From: Sporosarcina sp.
GTDB taxonomy: Bacteria; Bacillota; Bacilli; Bacillales_A; Planococcaceae
Assembly (NCBI RefSeq): GCF_029257255.1
Contig: NZ_JARICI010000004.1
Span: 110,874-174,873, forward strand
DNA length: 64,000 nt
Direction: 5' to 3'
Shown here: piece by piece, positions 37,101 to 47,756 of the stretch
Layout of the letters: each line of letters starts with the position of its first letter
How positions within the stretch are numbered: position 1 is the first letter of the stretch
The notes under the pieces: generated by a model
What the model was told of the DNA's origin: nothing
The model's database searches: none
What the model saw: only the letters and a program-made list of their open reading frames with translations
Translations under genes and position numbers: made by a program

Positions 37101-37383
37101 CAATACGTATCTGAATCCGAATCCGCCATCTGAAGAAGATATCGACAATATGGAAATTGCACGTGCGACAAAAGAAGAAAAAGAAGCACAGATCCGTAAC
37201 TTGCGAGCATTTCAGTCCAAACATTCTAATGAAGCGGAACAGGCCTTGCGGAATCTGCAGCAAACGGCCGTTTCAGGCGGCAATGTATTTGCTGAATTGA
37301 TGGAAACCGTAAAAGTGGCGAGTCTCGGTCAGATTACGAACGCATTGTATGAAGTGGGTGGGCAGTACCGTAGAAATATGTGA
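34126..37383 (+). CDS. icmF: Fused isobutyryl-CoA mutase IcmF
   Basis: A 1085-residue protein joining three modules. The N-terminal B12-binding domain (about residues 10-150) has the lower-ligand His25 in FDGHDAS. A MeaB-like G-protein chaperone domain follows, with P-loop GTGGAGKSS at 206-214 and NKFERKG. The C-terminal acyl-CoA mutase TIM barrel carries [15 protein letters not shown] and [16 protein letters not shown]. IcmF interconverts isobutyryl-CoA and n-butyryl-CoA using adenosylcobalamin. The gene closes the beta-oxidation operon, allowing isobutyryl-CoA to enter it, and depends on the cobalamin operon upstream. Confidence 0.95.
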   Translation: MATEEIYKPKHHIRFVTASSLFDGHDASINIMRRILQSTGAEVIHLGHNRSVEEVVNAAIQEDVQGIAISSYQGGHVEYFKYMYDLLKERGASHIKIFGGGGGVIIPKEIKELHEYGIQWIFSPEDGRKMGLQGMINRIMELSDFSTTPENEEANLEKLTAETPGVLANLITYVEEKHLKKDEASEELLEHARKLSKKTPVLGITGTGGAGKSSLTDELIRRFLQEFPDKRVAILSVDPTKQKTGGALLGDRIRMNAIFNNRVYMRSLATRGSRSELTTAIHDVLDVTKAAGYDLIIVETSGIGQGDAQITDISDVSMYVMTSEYGAPTQLEKIDMIDFADLIVINKFERKGSEDALNQVRKQYQRSHMRFEDELEKMPVYGTIASQFNDKGTNTLFAALVEQLNTSCGLEWSTSYADSVTKQVQTVIIPPDRSHYLREIASTVRNYHAKSKQQEELARRLFQLEGAIEAVKEADSNEALLDSLESLKKGVEEQLSSESKRTLEHWESLKESYKKDEYVVKIRDKEIRTELNTVSLSGVKIPKVVLPQYKDYGEILRWVYSENVPGSFPYTGGVFPFKREGEDPKRQFAGEGTPERTNRRFHYVSKDDDAKRLSTAFDSVTLYGEDPDERPDIYGKVGESGVSICTLEDMKKLYDGFDLCAPSTSVSMTINGPAPIILAMFMNAAVDQQVRKKEEELGRTLTVEEFTEVRELTFQTVRGTVQADILKEDQGQNTCIFSTEFALRLMGDIQQYFIDKKVRNYYSVSISGYHIAEAGSNPISQLAFTLANGFTYVEYYLSRGMNIDDFAPNLSFFFSNGLDPEYTVIGRVARRIWSVTMRDKYGANERSQKLKYHIQTSGRSLHAQEIDFNDIRTTLQALMALQDNCNSLHTNAYDEAITTPTEESVRRAMAIQMIITKEHGLSKNENPMQGAFIVEEMTSLVEEAVLQEFDRLNDRGGVLGSMETQYQRGKIQEESMYYEMKKHSGELPIIGVNTYLNPNPPSEEDIDNMEIARATKEEKEAQIRNLRAFQSKHSNEAEQALRNLQQTAVSGGNVFAELMETVKVASLGQITNALYEVGGQYRRNM

Positions 37384-37393
37384 GTAATCTATG

Positions 37394-37421
37394 AAGCTGC
37401 GTAAAATTGCGCAGCTTTTTT
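37394..37421 (+). terminator. Terminator of the fad-icmF operon
   Basis: AAGCTGCG/CGCAGCTT stem followed by six T, ten bases after the icmF stop. Confidence 0.88.
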
Positions 37422-37425
37422 AGGA

Positions 37426-37552
37426 TTTCATTTGCGGATGATCATACGTTTTCCCGCAGCGCTCATACGTAGCGGATCCACGCTCATAGCGGGCCGCTGG
37501 ACGCTCGTACCGATTTCATTGGCGCTCATTAGCGCATCCGTTCGCGCTCATT
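37426..37552 (-). repeat. 21-bp array, YER type, six units
   Basis: Read on the minus strand, units of 21 bases occupy 37426-37446, 37447-37467, 37468-37488, 37489-37509 and 37510-37530, plus one of 22 bases ending at 37552. Heads are TATGATCA, TATGAGCG, TATGAGCG, TACGAGCG and AATGAGCG twice. It starts right after the icmF terminator. Confidence 0.85.
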
Positions 37553-37633
37553 AGCAAAAAAAGCCTTAACTCAAAAGTGGATAAATTGCTAAGTTTATCC
37601 GTATAATGTAAGAGACGAAAAGAAAGGGATGTG

Positions 37634-37804
37634 TTGAAGGTGAGATGGTATCATCATACGGTTATAATTGCACTTCTGTTTCTTCTCACATTCATCTTTT
37701 ATAACAGTGGGCTGGGTGTTATTCCATTCGCTTTCGCTGCGGTTTACCTCGGATGTCTGACGGTTAAAGAGTATAGAAACGTAAACAGAAGTAAAAGAAT
37801 GTAG
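37634..37804 (+). CDS. Small membrane protein of unknown function
   Basis: A 56-residue open frame with two hydrophobic stretches (VIIALLFLLTFIFY and LGVIPFAFAAVYLGCLTV) and a basic tail (KEYRNVNRSKRM). The TTG at 37634 is five bases after AAAGGGA; a GTG at 37640 is the alternative. It lies alone between the icmF terminator and rpoE, on the same strand. Composition and ribosome binding site suggest a real gene; no homologue recognised. Confidence 0.6.
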   Translation: MKVRWYHHTVIIALLFLLTFIFYNSGLGVIPFAFAAVYLGCLTVKEYRNVNRSKRM

Positions 37805-37872
37805 CATATTGGAACCGAAACTGTATATAATGTAAACTATGCTTATGTGTTGAAGAAAGGACGTGCCATAAA

Positions 37873-38445
37873 TTGAATATCCATGAAATGACAAAAGAAC
37901 AGCTTTTAGAAGAGTCGTTCATTAATATTACCTTCGAAATCCTAACAGAACGCCGCGAATCATTGACTTTGCAGCAACTGATGGATGAAATCCAAAAACT
38001 AACAGGTGTATCTGATAAAGAAATGAAAGATAAACTACTTCAATTCTACACAGACCTGAACATTGACGGCCGTTTTCTTGCGATTCAGGACAACCGTTGG
38101 GGTCTGCGCGAGTGGTACCCGGTCGACCAGATCGAAGAAGAAACGGCTCCAGTTGTAAAAGTGCGCAAGAAGAAAAAGAAGAAAAAAGATTTTGACGATG
38201 AAGACGAAGAAGTGGAAGATGACGATGACGAAGAAATCTTCGACGAAGAATACGTTGAACTCGGTGAAGAAGACGATGATGCTGATGACGAAGATGATGA
38301 TGATGAGGAAGAAGTCGTTGAAATCGAAGAAGACCTCATTGATCCTGATGACGATTTAGAAGTCATTCCTGATGAAGAACTCGACCTTGATGAAGAGGAT
38401 GAGGACGAAGAAGAGGAAGACGAAGAGGACGAAGAAGAAAAATAA
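37873..38445 (+). CDS. rpoE: RNA polymerase delta subunit
   Basis: A 190-residue RpoE. The N-terminal 90 residues form the HARE-HTH globular domain (MTKEQLLEESFINITFEIL, LTLQQLMDEI, GRFLAIQDNRWGLREWYP). The C-terminal half is an extremely acidic Asp/Glu tail after a KKKKKK segment. Delta displaces RNA polymerase from nucleic acids and aids recycling. The start is a TTG at 37873, which aligns with the B. subtilis N terminus; no better start is present. It is adjacent to pyrG, as in bacilli. Confidence 0.94.
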   Translation: MNIHEMTKEQLLEESFINITFEILTERRESLTLQQLMDEIQKLTGVSDKEMKDKLLQFYTDLNIDGRFLAIQDNRWGLREWYPVDQIEEETAPVVKVRKKKKKKKDFDDEDEEVEDDDDEEIFDEEYVELGEEDDDADDEDDDDEEEVVEIEEDLIDPDDDLEVIPDEELDLDEEDEDEEEEDEEDEEEK

Positions 38446-38451
38446 CAAGAC

Positions 38452-38480
38452 TTGACTTTTAGCGCCTGAAAATATAAGAT
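38452..38480 (+). promoter_or_regulatory. pyrG promoter
   Basis: TTGACT and TAAGAT separated by 17 bases; the predicted start is the first G of GGGCTCC at 38487, seven bases after the -10 box. Confidence 0.8.
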
Positions 38481-38486
38481 TTGTAT

Positions 38487-38564
38487 GGGCTCCTGAAAAG
38501 GACACATGAATTCGTGTATACGCGCTCCTTATTGTAGTTACGCTACAACTGGGGCGCTTTTTTT
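38487..38564 (+). promoter_or_regulatory. pyrG leader with reiterative-transcription attenuator
   Basis: The transcript begins GGGCUCC, as in the B. subtilis pyrG system where low CTP causes extra G residues to be added at the 5' end. The terminator stem here is GCGCTCC (38522-38528) with GGGGCGC (38551-38557), an inner GTAG/CTAC pair and seven T. A poly-G 5' end could pair with the C/T-rich CTCCTT of the stem's left arm and prevent termination, allowing pyrG expression when CTP is scarce. Confidence 0.85.
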
Positions 38565-38571
38565 ATTTTAA

Positions 38572-40227
<1,656 letters not shown>

Positions 40228-40231
40228 TAGA

Positions 40232-40269
40232 AATGCCCGCAAAAGTTCAGCTTTTGCGGGCATTTTTTT
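40232..40269. terminator. Bidirectional terminator between pyrG and ywjG
   Basis: Fourteen-base stem AATGCCCGCAAAAG/CTTTTGCGGGCATT with a T run after it; it overlaps the end of ywjG on the minus strand. Confidence 0.9.
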
Positions 40270-40795
40270 ATTCTAATTCGTCATCGTCGGCGAGCATTTC
40301 GTCGAGTGATAATTTTACTGCTTCATAGACAAACAACGCAGCAAGTGCATGAGGCTGTACAATACGTTCGCCGTTCGGTCCTGGAATCAGACCTTTTTTC
40401 AGGCCTGTCGAAATATACGTAAAAGCAAGATCGGCGAGTTCATTGGAATCGTCATGCGGGTCCGCTGTCAAGACGGCAAAAGGAATGAATTCTTCTGCCA
40501 GTTGTCTTGCCAACTGAAGAGCAGCTGGATGATCTCCTTTTCGAGCAAGCAGCCAAACGCGGTCTGCTGCTGTGAATGACAAATCATCGGTATATCGGAC
40601 AGCTCGCTGCAAGGGTTCAGCACCATACAAAGCGGTAGAAGTTACTGCCTCCATTTCATCAAAACCGGCAATCACAATTCGTCCTTCTCCGATGAGTGCC
40701 TGTGCAAGCAACCGAGCCGTTTCCTCTATTGACTCCTCTTGCCCATTAGAAATTCGTTCCAAAAGACCTCGAATCTGTGTCGTTAAAATCTTCAA
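40268..40795 (-). CDS. ywjG: DUF2529 family protein YwjG
   Basis: A 175-residue protein of the DUF2529/YwjG family, with a SIS-like sugar-phosphate-binding look (GEGRIVIAGFDEMEAV; PFAVLTADPHDDSNELADLAF). Its function is unknown. The TTG at 40795 is preferred: GGAGGG lies seven bases upstream and the resulting N terminus MKILTTQ aligns with B. subtilis YwjG, whereas the ATG at 40801 abuts the ribosome binding site. It lies between pyrG and spo0F as in B. subtilis. Confidence 0.85.
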   Translation of the reverse strand: MKILTTQIRGLLERISNGQEESIEETARLLAQALIGEGRIVIAGFDEMEAVTSTALYGAEPLQRAVRYTDDLSFTAADRVWLLARKGDHPAALQLARQLAEEFIPFAVLTADPHDDSNELADLAFTYISTGLKKGLIPGPNGERIVQPHALAALFVYEAVKLSLDEMLADDDELE

Positions 40796-40912
40796 ATTCA
40801 TCCCTCCAAATGTTTAGTATAAGAAACAAAAGCGAGAAGTGCAAAAAACATTGTGTGAAATAAAGAGGGATTAATGGCATTATTGCGAATAATATACAGG
40901 GGGATGGAAATG

Positions 40913-40919
40913 TGACGAA
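40913..40919 (+). promoter_or_regulatory. Candidate Spo0A box upstream of spo0F
   Basis: TGACGAA, one base from the 0A-box consensus TGTCGAA, 46 bases upstream of the sigma-A-like promoter. Confidence 0.35.
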
Positions 40920-40958
40920 ATTATACACGCGAAAAAAAGTTCTCGGAAAAACAACATA

Positions 40959-40986
40959 TTAACAACATAGCAACAGGTGTTATAAT
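40959..40986 (+). promoter_or_regulatory. Sigma-A-like promoter of spo0F
   Basis: TTAACA and TATAAT separated by 16 bases, about 90 bases upstream of spo0F. Confidence 0.55.
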
Positions 40987-40996
40987 AAGTTTTCAT

Positions 40997-41027
40997 TGGG
41001 GAATGAGTTCTATATACTATTGAATAT
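40997..41027 (+). promoter_or_regulatory. Sigma-H-like promoter of spo0F
   Basis: ATTGAATAT (41019-41027) matches the sigma-H -10 consensus RnnGAATww; a partial -35, TGGGGAATG, lies 13 bases upstream. B. subtilis spo0F is known to have both sigma-A and sigma-H promoters. Confidence 0.5.
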
Positions 41028-41078
41028 TCCGTGACTTTTGAATTAGTTATTTCAAAATAGTATTAAGGGGGAATTATT

Positions 41079-41447
41079 TTGAAGCAAATATTGATAATCG
41101 ATGATCAGCCTGGCATACGTATGCTGCTGGAAGAAATATTCAAACAAGCGGGTCTCAAACCAACGTTAGCCTCAAATGGTAAAGAAGCCTTACATATACT
41201 GAGTGAGATGGAGCCAGACTGTATTCTGCTGGACATGAAAATGCCAGGCATGAACGGTGTCGAAGTTCTGCGTGAAATCAGAAACCAAACACCTAATGCA
41301 CTTGTCATGATGATGACGGCGTACAGTGAAATCGAACTGACCGATGAAGCGGGGAGACTTGGCATCGATCACCACTTCACGAAACCTTTTGATATATTTG
41401 AAGTACGCGATACGGTGTTGAAAAGGTTGGAAACACAAGACGTCTGA
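41079..41447 (+). CDS. spo0F: Sporulation response regulator Spo0F
   Basis: A 122-residue single-domain receiver that carries phosphate from sensor kinases to Spo0B in the sporulation phosphorelay. The acidic pocket is Asp8/Asp9 with phospho-acceptor Asp52 (LLDMKMPG); Thr80 and Lys102 (MMTAYSE, FTKPFD) complete the active site. The lack of an output domain and the location between ywjG and fbaA identify it as Spo0F rather than another receiver. The start is a TTG with AAGGGGGAA upstream. Confidence 0.94.
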   Translation: MKQILIIDDQPGIRMLLEEIFKQAGLKPTLASNGKEALHILSEMEPDCILLDMKMPGMNGVEVLREIRNQTPNALVMMMTAYSEIELTDEAGRLGIDHHFTKPFDIFEVRDTVLKRLETQDV

Positions 41448-41541
41448 CAGTAGTAATAATCGATGGAATTTGATATGCTAGAGAGCAGAAAGAATAATGA
41501 AACCATATAAAAACCGTCGGAAGTCCAAGGAGGAAATTTGC

Positions 41542-42399
41542 ATGCCGCTCGTCTCGATGAAAGATATGATGATTAAAGGAAAAAAAGAAGGATATGCAAT
41601 CGGTCAATTTAATATAAATAATTTAGAATATACACAGGCAATCCTGCAGGCTGCGGAAGAAGAAAAATCCCCAGTTATTTTAGGAGTGTCCGAAGGTGCT
41701 GCACGCTATATAGGCGGTTTCAAAACTGTCGTCATGATGGTAAAAGGCCTGATGGAAGATTACGGGACAACTGTACCTGTCGCCATCCATTTAGACCATG
41801 GTTCCAGCTTTGAAAAATGTAATGAAGCGATTGAAGCAGGATTCACGTCTGTTATGATCGATGCATCTTCCAAGCCGCTTGCGGAAAATATCGAAACTAC
41901 CAAAAAAGTAGTCGAGCTGGCAAAACAGCATGATGTCTCCGTTGAGGCTGAACTTGGAGTGGTCGGTGGTCAGGAAGATGATGTTATTGCTGAAGGCGTG
42001 ATCTACGCAGATCCTGCAGAATGTCAGGAACTTGTAGAAAAGACAGGCATCGACTGCCTGGCACCTGCCCTTGGATCCGTACACGGACCATATAAAGGTG
42101 AGCCAAACTTAGGCTTTAAAGAAATGGAAGAGATCTCGAATCAAGGGGATATTCCACTTGTACTTCATGGTGGAACCGGAATCCCGTTGAAAGATCTTCA
42201 GCGTGCGATTTCATTGGGCACGTCAAAAATTAATGTCAATACAGAAAACCAAATCCAAGGTACGAAGGCTGTCCGTGATGCATTGAATGCAGATTCAGAA
42301 GTCTATGATCCTCGTAAATATCTTGGACCTATGCGTGAAGTGATTAAAGAAACTGTCATCGGCAAAATGCGTGAGTTCGGCAGTTCTCAGAAAGCATAA
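41542..42399 (+). CDS. fbaA: Class II fructose-1,6-bisphosphate aldolase
   Basis: A 285-residue zinc-dependent aldolase of glycolysis and gluconeogenesis. Zinc-binding and phosphate-binding motifs: [34 protein letters not shown] and [12 protein letters not shown]. The ATG at 41542 has an optimal AAGGAGG; upstream in-frame codons lack one. It is followed by a terminator and transaldolase. Confidence 0.95.
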   Translation: MPLVSMKDMMIKGKKEGYAIGQFNINNLEYTQAILQAAEEEKSPVILGVSEGAARYIGGFKTVVMMVKGLMEDYGTTVPVAIHLDHGSSFEKCNEAIEAGFTSVMIDASSKPLAENIETTKKVVELAKQHDVSVEAELGVVGGQEDDVIAEGVIYADPAECQELVEKTGIDCLAPALGSVHGPYKGEPNLGFKEMEEISNQGDIPLVLHGGTGIPLKDLQRAISLGTSKINVNTENQIQGTKAVRDALNADSEVYDPRKYLGPMREVIKETVIGKMREFGSSQKA

Positions 42400-42418
42400 A
42401 GTAGGAATATCCACAATA

Positions 42419-42448
42419 AAGGAGGAGCGCAATACGTCTCCTTCTTTT
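42419..42448 (+). terminator. Terminator of fbaA
   Basis: AAGGAG/CTCCTT stem followed by CTTTT, 20 bases after the fbaA stop. Confidence 0.65.
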
Positions 42449-42484
42449 GTATTTCAGATCGTATAACTTAGGAGGATTTTACAC

Positions 42485-43132
42485 ATGAAATTTTTTATAG
42501 ATACTGCAAACTTTGACGAAATAAAAGAAGCACACAGCTGGGGAATTATCTCAGGTGTCACAACGAATCCATCGCTTGTTGCGAAAGAAGATATTTCTTT
42601 CCATGACCGTTTAAAAGAAATTACTGCACTTGTTCCAGGATCAGTCAGTGCAGAAGTCATCTCTCTGGATGCAGAAGGGATGATTAAAGAAGGACGTGAA
42701 CTTGCTGCGCTTGCGGAAAACATTACTGTTAAGCTGCCGATGACACCTGAAGGTTTGAAAGCATGTTCTGTATTTGCTGCAGAAGGCATCAAAACGAATG
42801 TAACGCTGATCTTCAGTGCGAATCAGGCGTTGCTCGCTGCACGTGCAGGCGCAACTTATGTATCGCCATTTATTGGCCGTTTAGATGATATTGGTCAAAA
42901 TGGAACAGAATTAATCGAAACAATTTCAGATATTTTCACGATTCATGATCTGGACACGCAAATTATTGCGGCTTCGATCAGACATCCTCAGCATATTACC
43001 GCTGCAGCATTAGCAGGAGCTCATATTGCAACAACGCCATTTAATGTATTGAAAAGTTTATTCGCTCACCCGCTGACAGCAAAAGGCATTGATCAGTTTT
43101 TGAAAGACTGGGAAACTAGAACGAATAAGTGA
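42485..43132 (+). CDS. tal: Transaldolase (short, YwjH type)
   Basis: A 215-residue class I aldolase of the transaldolase/fructose-6-phosphate aldolase family. It links the pentose phosphate pathway and glycolysis. Signatures [30 protein letters not shown] and [15 protein letters not shown] (Schiff-base Lys) are intact. The short decameric form is normal in bacilli. Its genomic place between fbaA and murAB matches B. subtilis ywjH. The ribosome binding site is AGGAGG. Confidence 0.93.
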   Translation: MKFFIDTANFDEIKEAHSWGIISGVTTNPSLVAKEDISFHDRLKEITALVPGSVSAEVISLDAEGMIKEGRELAALAENITVKLPMTPEGLKACSVFAAEGIKTNVTLIFSANQALLAARAGATYVSPFIGRLDDIGQNGTELIETISDIFTIHDLDTQIIAASIRHPQHITAAALAGAHIATTPFNVLKSLFAHPLTAKGIDQFLKDWETRTNK

Positions 43133-43133
43133 C

Positions 43134-43165
43134 GGATTCAATCATGCTTTGGCGTGATTGAATCC
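43134..43165 (+). terminator. Hairpin after transaldolase gene
   Basis: Perfect eleven-base stem GGATTCAATCA/TGATTGAATCC with a ten-base loop and only a short T stretch; a weak terminator. Confidence 0.6.
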
Positions 43166-43189
43166 TGTTTCAAAACAAAGGAGATCGAA

Positions 43190-44467
43190 ATGGACGTTTA
43201 CAAAATTAGAGGTGGAAAACAGCTGCAAGGGACTGTGAGAGTAAGCGGTGCAAAGAATAGTGCGGTGGCTTTAATTCCTGCAGCTATTCTCGCTGATTCG
43301 CCTGTGACAATTGCAGGTCTTCCGGAAATTTCTGATGTAGAGACACTGCAGTTGCTGGTGGAAGAAATCGGCGGCAAAGTGCAAGTGGAAGACGGTAAAA
43401 TGACGATCGATCCTACAGAAATTGTGTCTATGCCGCTGCCAAACGGCAATGTGAAGAAACTTCGCGCATCTTCCTATATGATGGGCGCATTGCTCGGCAA
43501 GTTTAAGCACGCGGTCATCGGTCTGCCCGGCGGCTGCCATTTAGGACCGCGGCCTATCGATCAGCATATTAAAGGATTCGAAGCACTGGGCGCAAAAGTA
43601 ACCAATGAACACGGTGCGATTTATTTGCGTGCAGATGAACTGCGCGGCGCGAAAATTTATTTAGACGTCGTCAGTGTCGGTGCAACGATCAATATCATGC
43701 TCGCTGCTGTAATGGCAAAAGGAAAAACGGTGATTGAAAACGCAGCAAAAGAACCGGAAATCATTGATGTCGCAACTCTTTTGTCCAATATGGGTGCGAA
43801 CATCAAAGGAGCCGGCACAAATGTGATTCGTATTGAAGGTGTGGAAAATCTGCACGGTACGAAGCATACTATTATCCCTGACCGTATTGAGACAGGAACT
43901 TATATGATTATGGCTGCGGCTGTAGGAGACGGCATTACAATTGATAATGTCATTCCTCTGCACGTCGAAGCGATTACAGCGAAACTTCGTGAAATGGGCG
44001 TTCAGATTGAAGTCCGCGAAGAACAGATTTTTATTCCGAAAACGGAGAAGTTGGACGCGGTGGATATCAAAACACTCGTCTATCCGGGATTCCCGACGGA
44101 TCTTCAGCAACCGTTTTGCGTGCTGTCGACTCAGGCGGAAGGCTCCTCGATTTTAACTGACACCATCTATCCAGCGCGTTTCAAGCAAATCGACGAACTT
44201 CGCCGAATGAATGCGGACGGACGGGTGGAAGGACGTTCTGCCATCATCGCGGGACCTACCGAGTTGCAGGCTGCGACGGTCCGGGCATCTGACCTGCGTG
44301 CAGGTGCGGCGCTGCTGATTGCCGGATTGATCGCAAGAGGAGAAACAGAAATTCAAGGTATTGAACATATCGAACGTGGCTACAGCCAGATTATCTCCAA
44401 ACTGCAAAATCTCGGTGCGGATATTCAAAAAGTAGAAGGTCTGACGACAGCTTCAATTTCGGAGTGA
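43190..44467 (+). CDS. murAB: UDP-N-acetylglucosamine 1-carboxyvinyltransferase (MurAB/MurZ)
   Basis: A 425-residue enolpyruvyl transferase that performs the first committed step of peptidoglycan synthesis in the cytoplasm. The PEP- and fosfomycin-reactive Cys116 is present in [16 protein letters not shown]; the N-terminal RVSGAKNSA is typical. The location between transaldolase and glpX corresponds to the second B. subtilis paralogue, murAB (murZ), so another murA is expected elsewhere. The start is at 43190, after AAGGAG. Confidence 0.94.
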   Translation: MDVYKIRGGKQLQGTVRVSGAKNSAVALIPAAILADSPVTIAGLPEISDVETLQLLVEEIGGKVQVEDGKMTIDPTEIVSMPLPNGNVKKLRASSYMMGALLGKFKHAVIGLPGGCHLGPRPIDQHIKGFEALGAKVTNEHGAIYLRADELRGAKIYLDVVSVGATINIMLAAVMAKGKTVIENAAKEPEIIDVATLLSNMGANIKGAGTNVIRIEGVENLHGTKHTIIPDRIETGTYMIMAAAVGDGITIDNVIPLHVEAITAKLREMGVQIEVREEQIFIPKTEKLDAVDIKTLVYPGFPTDLQQPFCVLSTQAEGSSILTDTIYPARFKQIDELRRMNADGRVEGRSAIIAGPTELQAATVRASDLRAGAALLIAGLIARGETEIQGIEHIERGYSQIISKLQNLGADIQKVEGLTTASISE

Positions 44468-44493
44468 CAGTTATTTGTAATTTCGTGTATAAT
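44464..44493 (+). promoter_or_regulatory. Probable promoter of glpX
   Basis: GTGACA and TATAAT, 18 bases apart, overlapping the murAB stop codon. Confidence 0.6.
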
Positions 44494-44602
44494 AGACCAT
44501 AGCGACACATCCAGACGAGCATGTGATCATGGATGCGGACGTAGGCAAATGAAAGGTAAAACGCGACGAGCGCCTTACCGCAAACAGGAGGAACAAAACA
44601 GT

Positions 44603-45568
44603 ATGGAACGTAGTTTATCGATGGAATTAGTGCGTGTGACAGAGGCGGCAGCAGTTTCGGCAGCCCGCTGGATGGGACGCGGTTTGAAGAATGAAGCGGA
44701 TGATGCAGCAACTGAAGCCATGAGAACAGTATTCGATACCATCCCAATGGAAGGCGTAGTCGTCATTGGGGAAGGGGAAATGGACGAAGCACCGATGCTT
44801 TATATCGGTGAAAAACTTGGAACAGGTCACGGACCGGCAGTTGACGTAGCAGTTGACCCACTAGAAGGTACGAACATCGTCGCATCAGGCGGATGGAATG
44901 CCTTGGCAGTTCTTGCAGTTGCCGATAAAGGCAATCTTTTGAATGCACCTGATATGTACATGGACAAAATTGCAGTCGGCCCTGAAGCAGTCGGCAAGAT
45001 TGATATAGATGCATCGGTTACAGACAATTTGAAAGCCGTTGCGAAAGCGAAAAACAAATCGATCAACGACTTAGTTGCTTCTGTTCTAAATCGTGAGCGC
45101 CATAAAGACATTATCGAAGAGATCCGTGCAGCAGGCGCACGAATCAAACTGATCGAAGACGGAGACGTGGCTGCGGCATTGAATACAGCATTTGATGACA
45201 CAGGCGTGGATATTTTATTCGGCATGGGCGGTGCTCCTGAAGGTGTAATTGCTGCAGTCGGACTGAAATGCTTAGGCGGAGAAATCCAAGGACGTCTTAT
45301 TCCTTCAAATGATGAAGAACGCGAACGTTGTATCAAGATGGGTATCGACGTCGATAAAGTATTGATGATGGATGACCTGGTAAAAGGCGATGACTGTATT
45401 TTCGCTGCAACCGGTGTAACTGACGGCGAATTAATGGACGGCGTACAATTTAAAGGTTCATATTGCCGTACTCAGTCACTTGTCATGCGTTCTAAATCAG
45501 GCACAATTCGTTTCGTAGAAGGTCGCCACAGCATGGAGAAAAAACCTCATCTCGTTATGCAAGACTAA
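44603..45568 (+). CDS. glpX: Class II fructose-1,6-bisphosphatase GlpX
   Basis: A 321-residue GlpX-type phosphatase for gluconeogenesis. Metal- and phosphate-binding motifs: [16 protein letters not shown] and [18 protein letters not shown], plus [20 protein letters not shown]. The ATG at 44603 lies eleven bases after AGGAGG. The family length matches. It lies between murAB and rho, as in bacilli (ywjI). Confidence 0.94.
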   Translation: MERSLSMELVRVTEAAAVSAARWMGRGLKNEADDAATEAMRTVFDTIPMEGVVVIGEGEMDEAPMLYIGEKLGTGHGPAVDVAVDPLEGTNIVASGGWNALAVLAVADKGNLLNAPDMYMDKIAVGPEAVGKIDIDASVTDNLKAVAKAKNKSINDLVASVLNRERHKDIIEEIRAAGARIKLIEDGDVAAALNTAFDDTGVDILFGMGGAPEGVIAAVGLKCLGGEIQGRLIPSNDEERERCIKMGIDVDKVLMMDDLVKGDDCIFAATGVTDGELMDGVQFKGSYCRTQSLVMRSKSGTIRFVEGRHSMEKKPHLVMQD

Positions 45569-45579
45569 CTCCCTCATCA

Positions 45580-45599
45580 CCCGGCTCTGCCGGGTTTCT
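45580..45599 (+). terminator. Terminator of glpX
   Basis: CCCGG/CCGGG with a five-base loop followed by TTTCT. Confidence 0.6.
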
Positions 45600-45641
45600 A
45601 TTTCCTGAAACTATAAACGATCCATAATGATAGCTAGTAAG

Positions 45642-45671
45642 GAAAGGAAGGTCATGAAGTGCCTTCCTTTC
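45642..45671 (+). promoter_or_regulatory. Hairpin upstream of rho
   Basis: Perfect ten-base stem GAAAGGAAGG/CCTTCCTTTC with a ten-base loop, 57 bases before the rho start. It could be a second terminator for glpX or part of a rho leader. Confidence 0.45.
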
Positions 45672-45727
45672 TATTTAATAACGCCAAAAAATCCTTATAT
45701 TATAAATGAAGAGTGGTGTACGCATTA

Positions 45728-47011
45728 ATGACAATGATTACCCTAGCAGATCTTGAGAATATGACGCTCAAGGAACTGTACGCGCTTGCGAAAAAGTACA
45801 AGATTACAAGCTACAGCAAGCTGACAAAGAAAGAATTGATATTTGCGATCCTGAAATCCCGTGCAGAAGAAGAAGGCTTTTTCTTTATGGAAGGTGTACT
45901 TGAAATTATTCAATCGGAAGGCTACGGTTTCCTACGTCCGATCAACTATTCATCAAGCTCCGAAGATATTTACATATCAGCATCACAAATCCGCCGCTTC
46001 GATCTTCGTAACGGCGATAAAGTAACAGGAAAAGTCCGCCCGCCGAAAGAAAACGAGCGATACTACGGCCTGTTGCAAGTAGAAGCAGTAAACGGTCAAA
46101 ACCCTGAAGTTGCACGTGAACGTGTACATTTCCCTGCTCTAACTCCTCTGTATCCAGAACGTCAAATTCAATTGGAAACGACAAAAAATAATATTTCAAC
46201 ACGAATTATGGATCTAGTTTCACCGGTTGGATTCGGCCAACGCGGTCTGATCGTCGCTCCGCCAAAAGCAGGAAAGACCATGTTATTAAAAGAGATTGCT
46301 AATGCGATCACAACGAACCATCCAGAAGCAGAATTAATCGTCTTACTGATCGATGAACGTCCGGAAGAAGTAACGGACATCGAACGTTCCGTAAACGCCG
46401 ACGTTGTCAGTTCGACATTCGATGAAGAGCCGCAAAACCATGTCAAAGTAGCAGAACTGGTACTCGAACGAGCCATGCGCCTTGTCGAGAGTAAGCGCGA
46501 TGTCATTATTCTGATGGACTCAATCACACGTCTTGCACGCGCATTTAACCTGGTAATCCCACCAAGCGGAAGAACACTATCGGGGGGAATTGACCCGGCA
46601 GCATTCCACCGCCCAAAAAGATTCTTTGGAGCCGCACGCAACATCGAAGAAGGCGGCAGCTTAACAATTCTGGCTACAGCCCTTATCGAAACCGGCTCAC
46701 GCATGGATGAAGTCATTTATGAAGAATTTAAAGGAACCGGAAATATGGAACTGCACCTCGATCGCAGCCTGGCAGAACGTAGAATCTTTCCGGCGCTCGA
46801 TATCCGTCGCTCCGGTACACGTAAAGAAGAGTTGCTAATTCCTGAAGACAAGCTAGAAAAGTTATGGGCAATCAGAAAGACCTTTTCTGATTCACACGAC
46901 TTCACCGAGCGCTTCATGAAGAAGCTGCGCCAGTCAGATAGCAACGACGACTTTTTTGAAAAGCTGAATGAAGAAATGAAGGCTCATCGTAAGGGCAAGG
47001 GTTTGATTTAA
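45728..47011 (+). CDS. rho: Transcription termination factor Rho
   Basis: A 427-residue hexameric RNA helicase, the same length as B. subtilis Rho. N-terminal Rho domain ([29 protein letters not shown]), cold-shock-type RNA-binding domain ([20 protein letters not shown]), and RecA-like ATPase with P-loop [11 protein letters not shown] and [15 protein letters not shown]. The ATG at 45728 is chosen over GTG 45713 because it aligns exactly with the B. subtilis N terminus; the ribosome binding site is weak. Confidence 0.95.
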   Translation: MTMITLADLENMTLKELYALAKKYKITSYSKLTKKELIFAILKSRAEEEGFFFMEGVLEIIQSEGYGFLRPINYSSSSEDIYISASQIRRFDLRNGDKVTGKVRPPKENERYYGLLQVEAVNGQNPEVARERVHFPALTPLYPERQIQLETTKNNISTRIMDLVSPVGFGQRGLIVAPPKAGKTMLLKEIANAITTNHPEAELIVLLIDERPEEVTDIERSVNADVVSSTFDEEPQNHVKVAELVLERAMRLVESKRDVIILMDSITRLARAFNLVIPPSGRTLSGGIDPAAFHRPKRFFGAARNIEEGGSLTILATALIETGSRMDEVIYEEFKGTGNMELHLDRSLAERRIFPALDIRRSGTRKEELLIPEDKLEKLWAIRKTFSDSHDFTERFMKKLRQSDSNDDFFEKLNEEMKAHRKGKGLI

Positions 47012-47064
47012 TAGGTTGAAGCATTTATGTATTGAGATAGTAAGCGTAAATTAGCTTGTGTATA

Positions 47065-47190
47065 GGGATTTGCGCTCTGGGTGGACGCTTTCCCGAGGGC
47101 CCGCGGTGAGCCGACTTGGTCGCAAGCTCCCCAAAGTCGTCTCACCTGTCGGGCTGATCCTCCGGGAGTCGCCACCCGCCGCTCCAATCC
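47065..47190 (-). repeat. Covarying inverted-repeat element, copy R5
   Basis: Outer stem GGGTGG/CCACCC; inner stem GGTGAG/CTCACC followed by CCGACTT/AAGTCG, so the hairpin is longer than in other copies. The opposite orientation to R6 nearby. It lies downstream of rho. Confidence 0.8.
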
Positions 47191-47396
47191 TGACTCTGTA
47201 TAACAAGTTACTAAGTGTAGCTCATTAAAATTCATAAGCCGATAGATTATCAAATAAAGCCCAAAGTTCTATATTACTTTACGATTTAAACCAGGTGCGA
47301 TGAGACATGAAATTTTATATACTATGAGATCATCCATACTTCTCAGATTTTAGAAAAGTACAATGTACTTACTCTGTATTTGCAACTGCTAAATAA

Positions 47397-47524
47397 GGAT
47401 TGAAGCGGAAGACGGGCGACTCCTGCGGGAATAGCATGAGCCGAAGACCCTGGACTGAGCGTTAGCGAGGGAAGCGGCTGAGGCCATGCCCGCGGAAAGC
47501 GTCCCGTCTGCAGCGGAAATCCCC
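47397..47524 (+). repeat. Covarying inverted-repeat element, copy R6
   Basis: Begins GGATTGAAGCGG and ends GCAGCGGAAATCC; the outer stem is GACGGG/CCCGTC around CGACTCC and GGAAAGCGT. Bases 47191-47396 between R5 and R6 show nothing recognisable. Confidence 0.85.
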
Positions 47525-47577
47525 TTCTGCATACAAAGTAGCTCTAAGATAACCCATTAAAAACCCAAACCAAACTA

Positions 47578-47606
47578 TTGCGCAGTCTGTCCAATTTTGC
47601 TATACT
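47578..47606 (+). promoter_or_regulatory. Promoter of rpmE
   Basis: TTGCGC and TATACT separated by 17 bases, with TGC directly before TATACT giving an extended -10. Confidence 0.65.
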
Positions 47607-47612
47607 ATTTGA

Positions 47613-47756
47613 GTACGGTATTTTCGTACACTGCATATGCGGCTGACAAATACGGGCCGTGTACGGCATCGATCCGTTTTATTGGCATCTGCCGATAGGA
47701 CGCCTTATAAATTTATACTCTGTTCCAGATGGTTCAGGGCGAGAGGAGAGAGACCG
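47613..47756 (+). promoter_or_regulatory. Possible L31 mRNA leader
   Basis: About 140 untranslated bases between the predicted start and rpmE contain local hairpins (for example GGCA/TGCC near 47683). Leaders of L31 mRNAs in Firmicutes are known to bind ribosomal protein L31; whether this one fits the described motif was not established. Confidence 0.35.

Noticed and set aside
38085..38507. Serine-rich minus-strand open frame opposite rpoE
   Set aside because: It is the shadow of the Asp/Glu codons in the RpoE acidic tail; the same applies to the Ser/Thr-rich frame opposite the FadF tail at 28124-28384.
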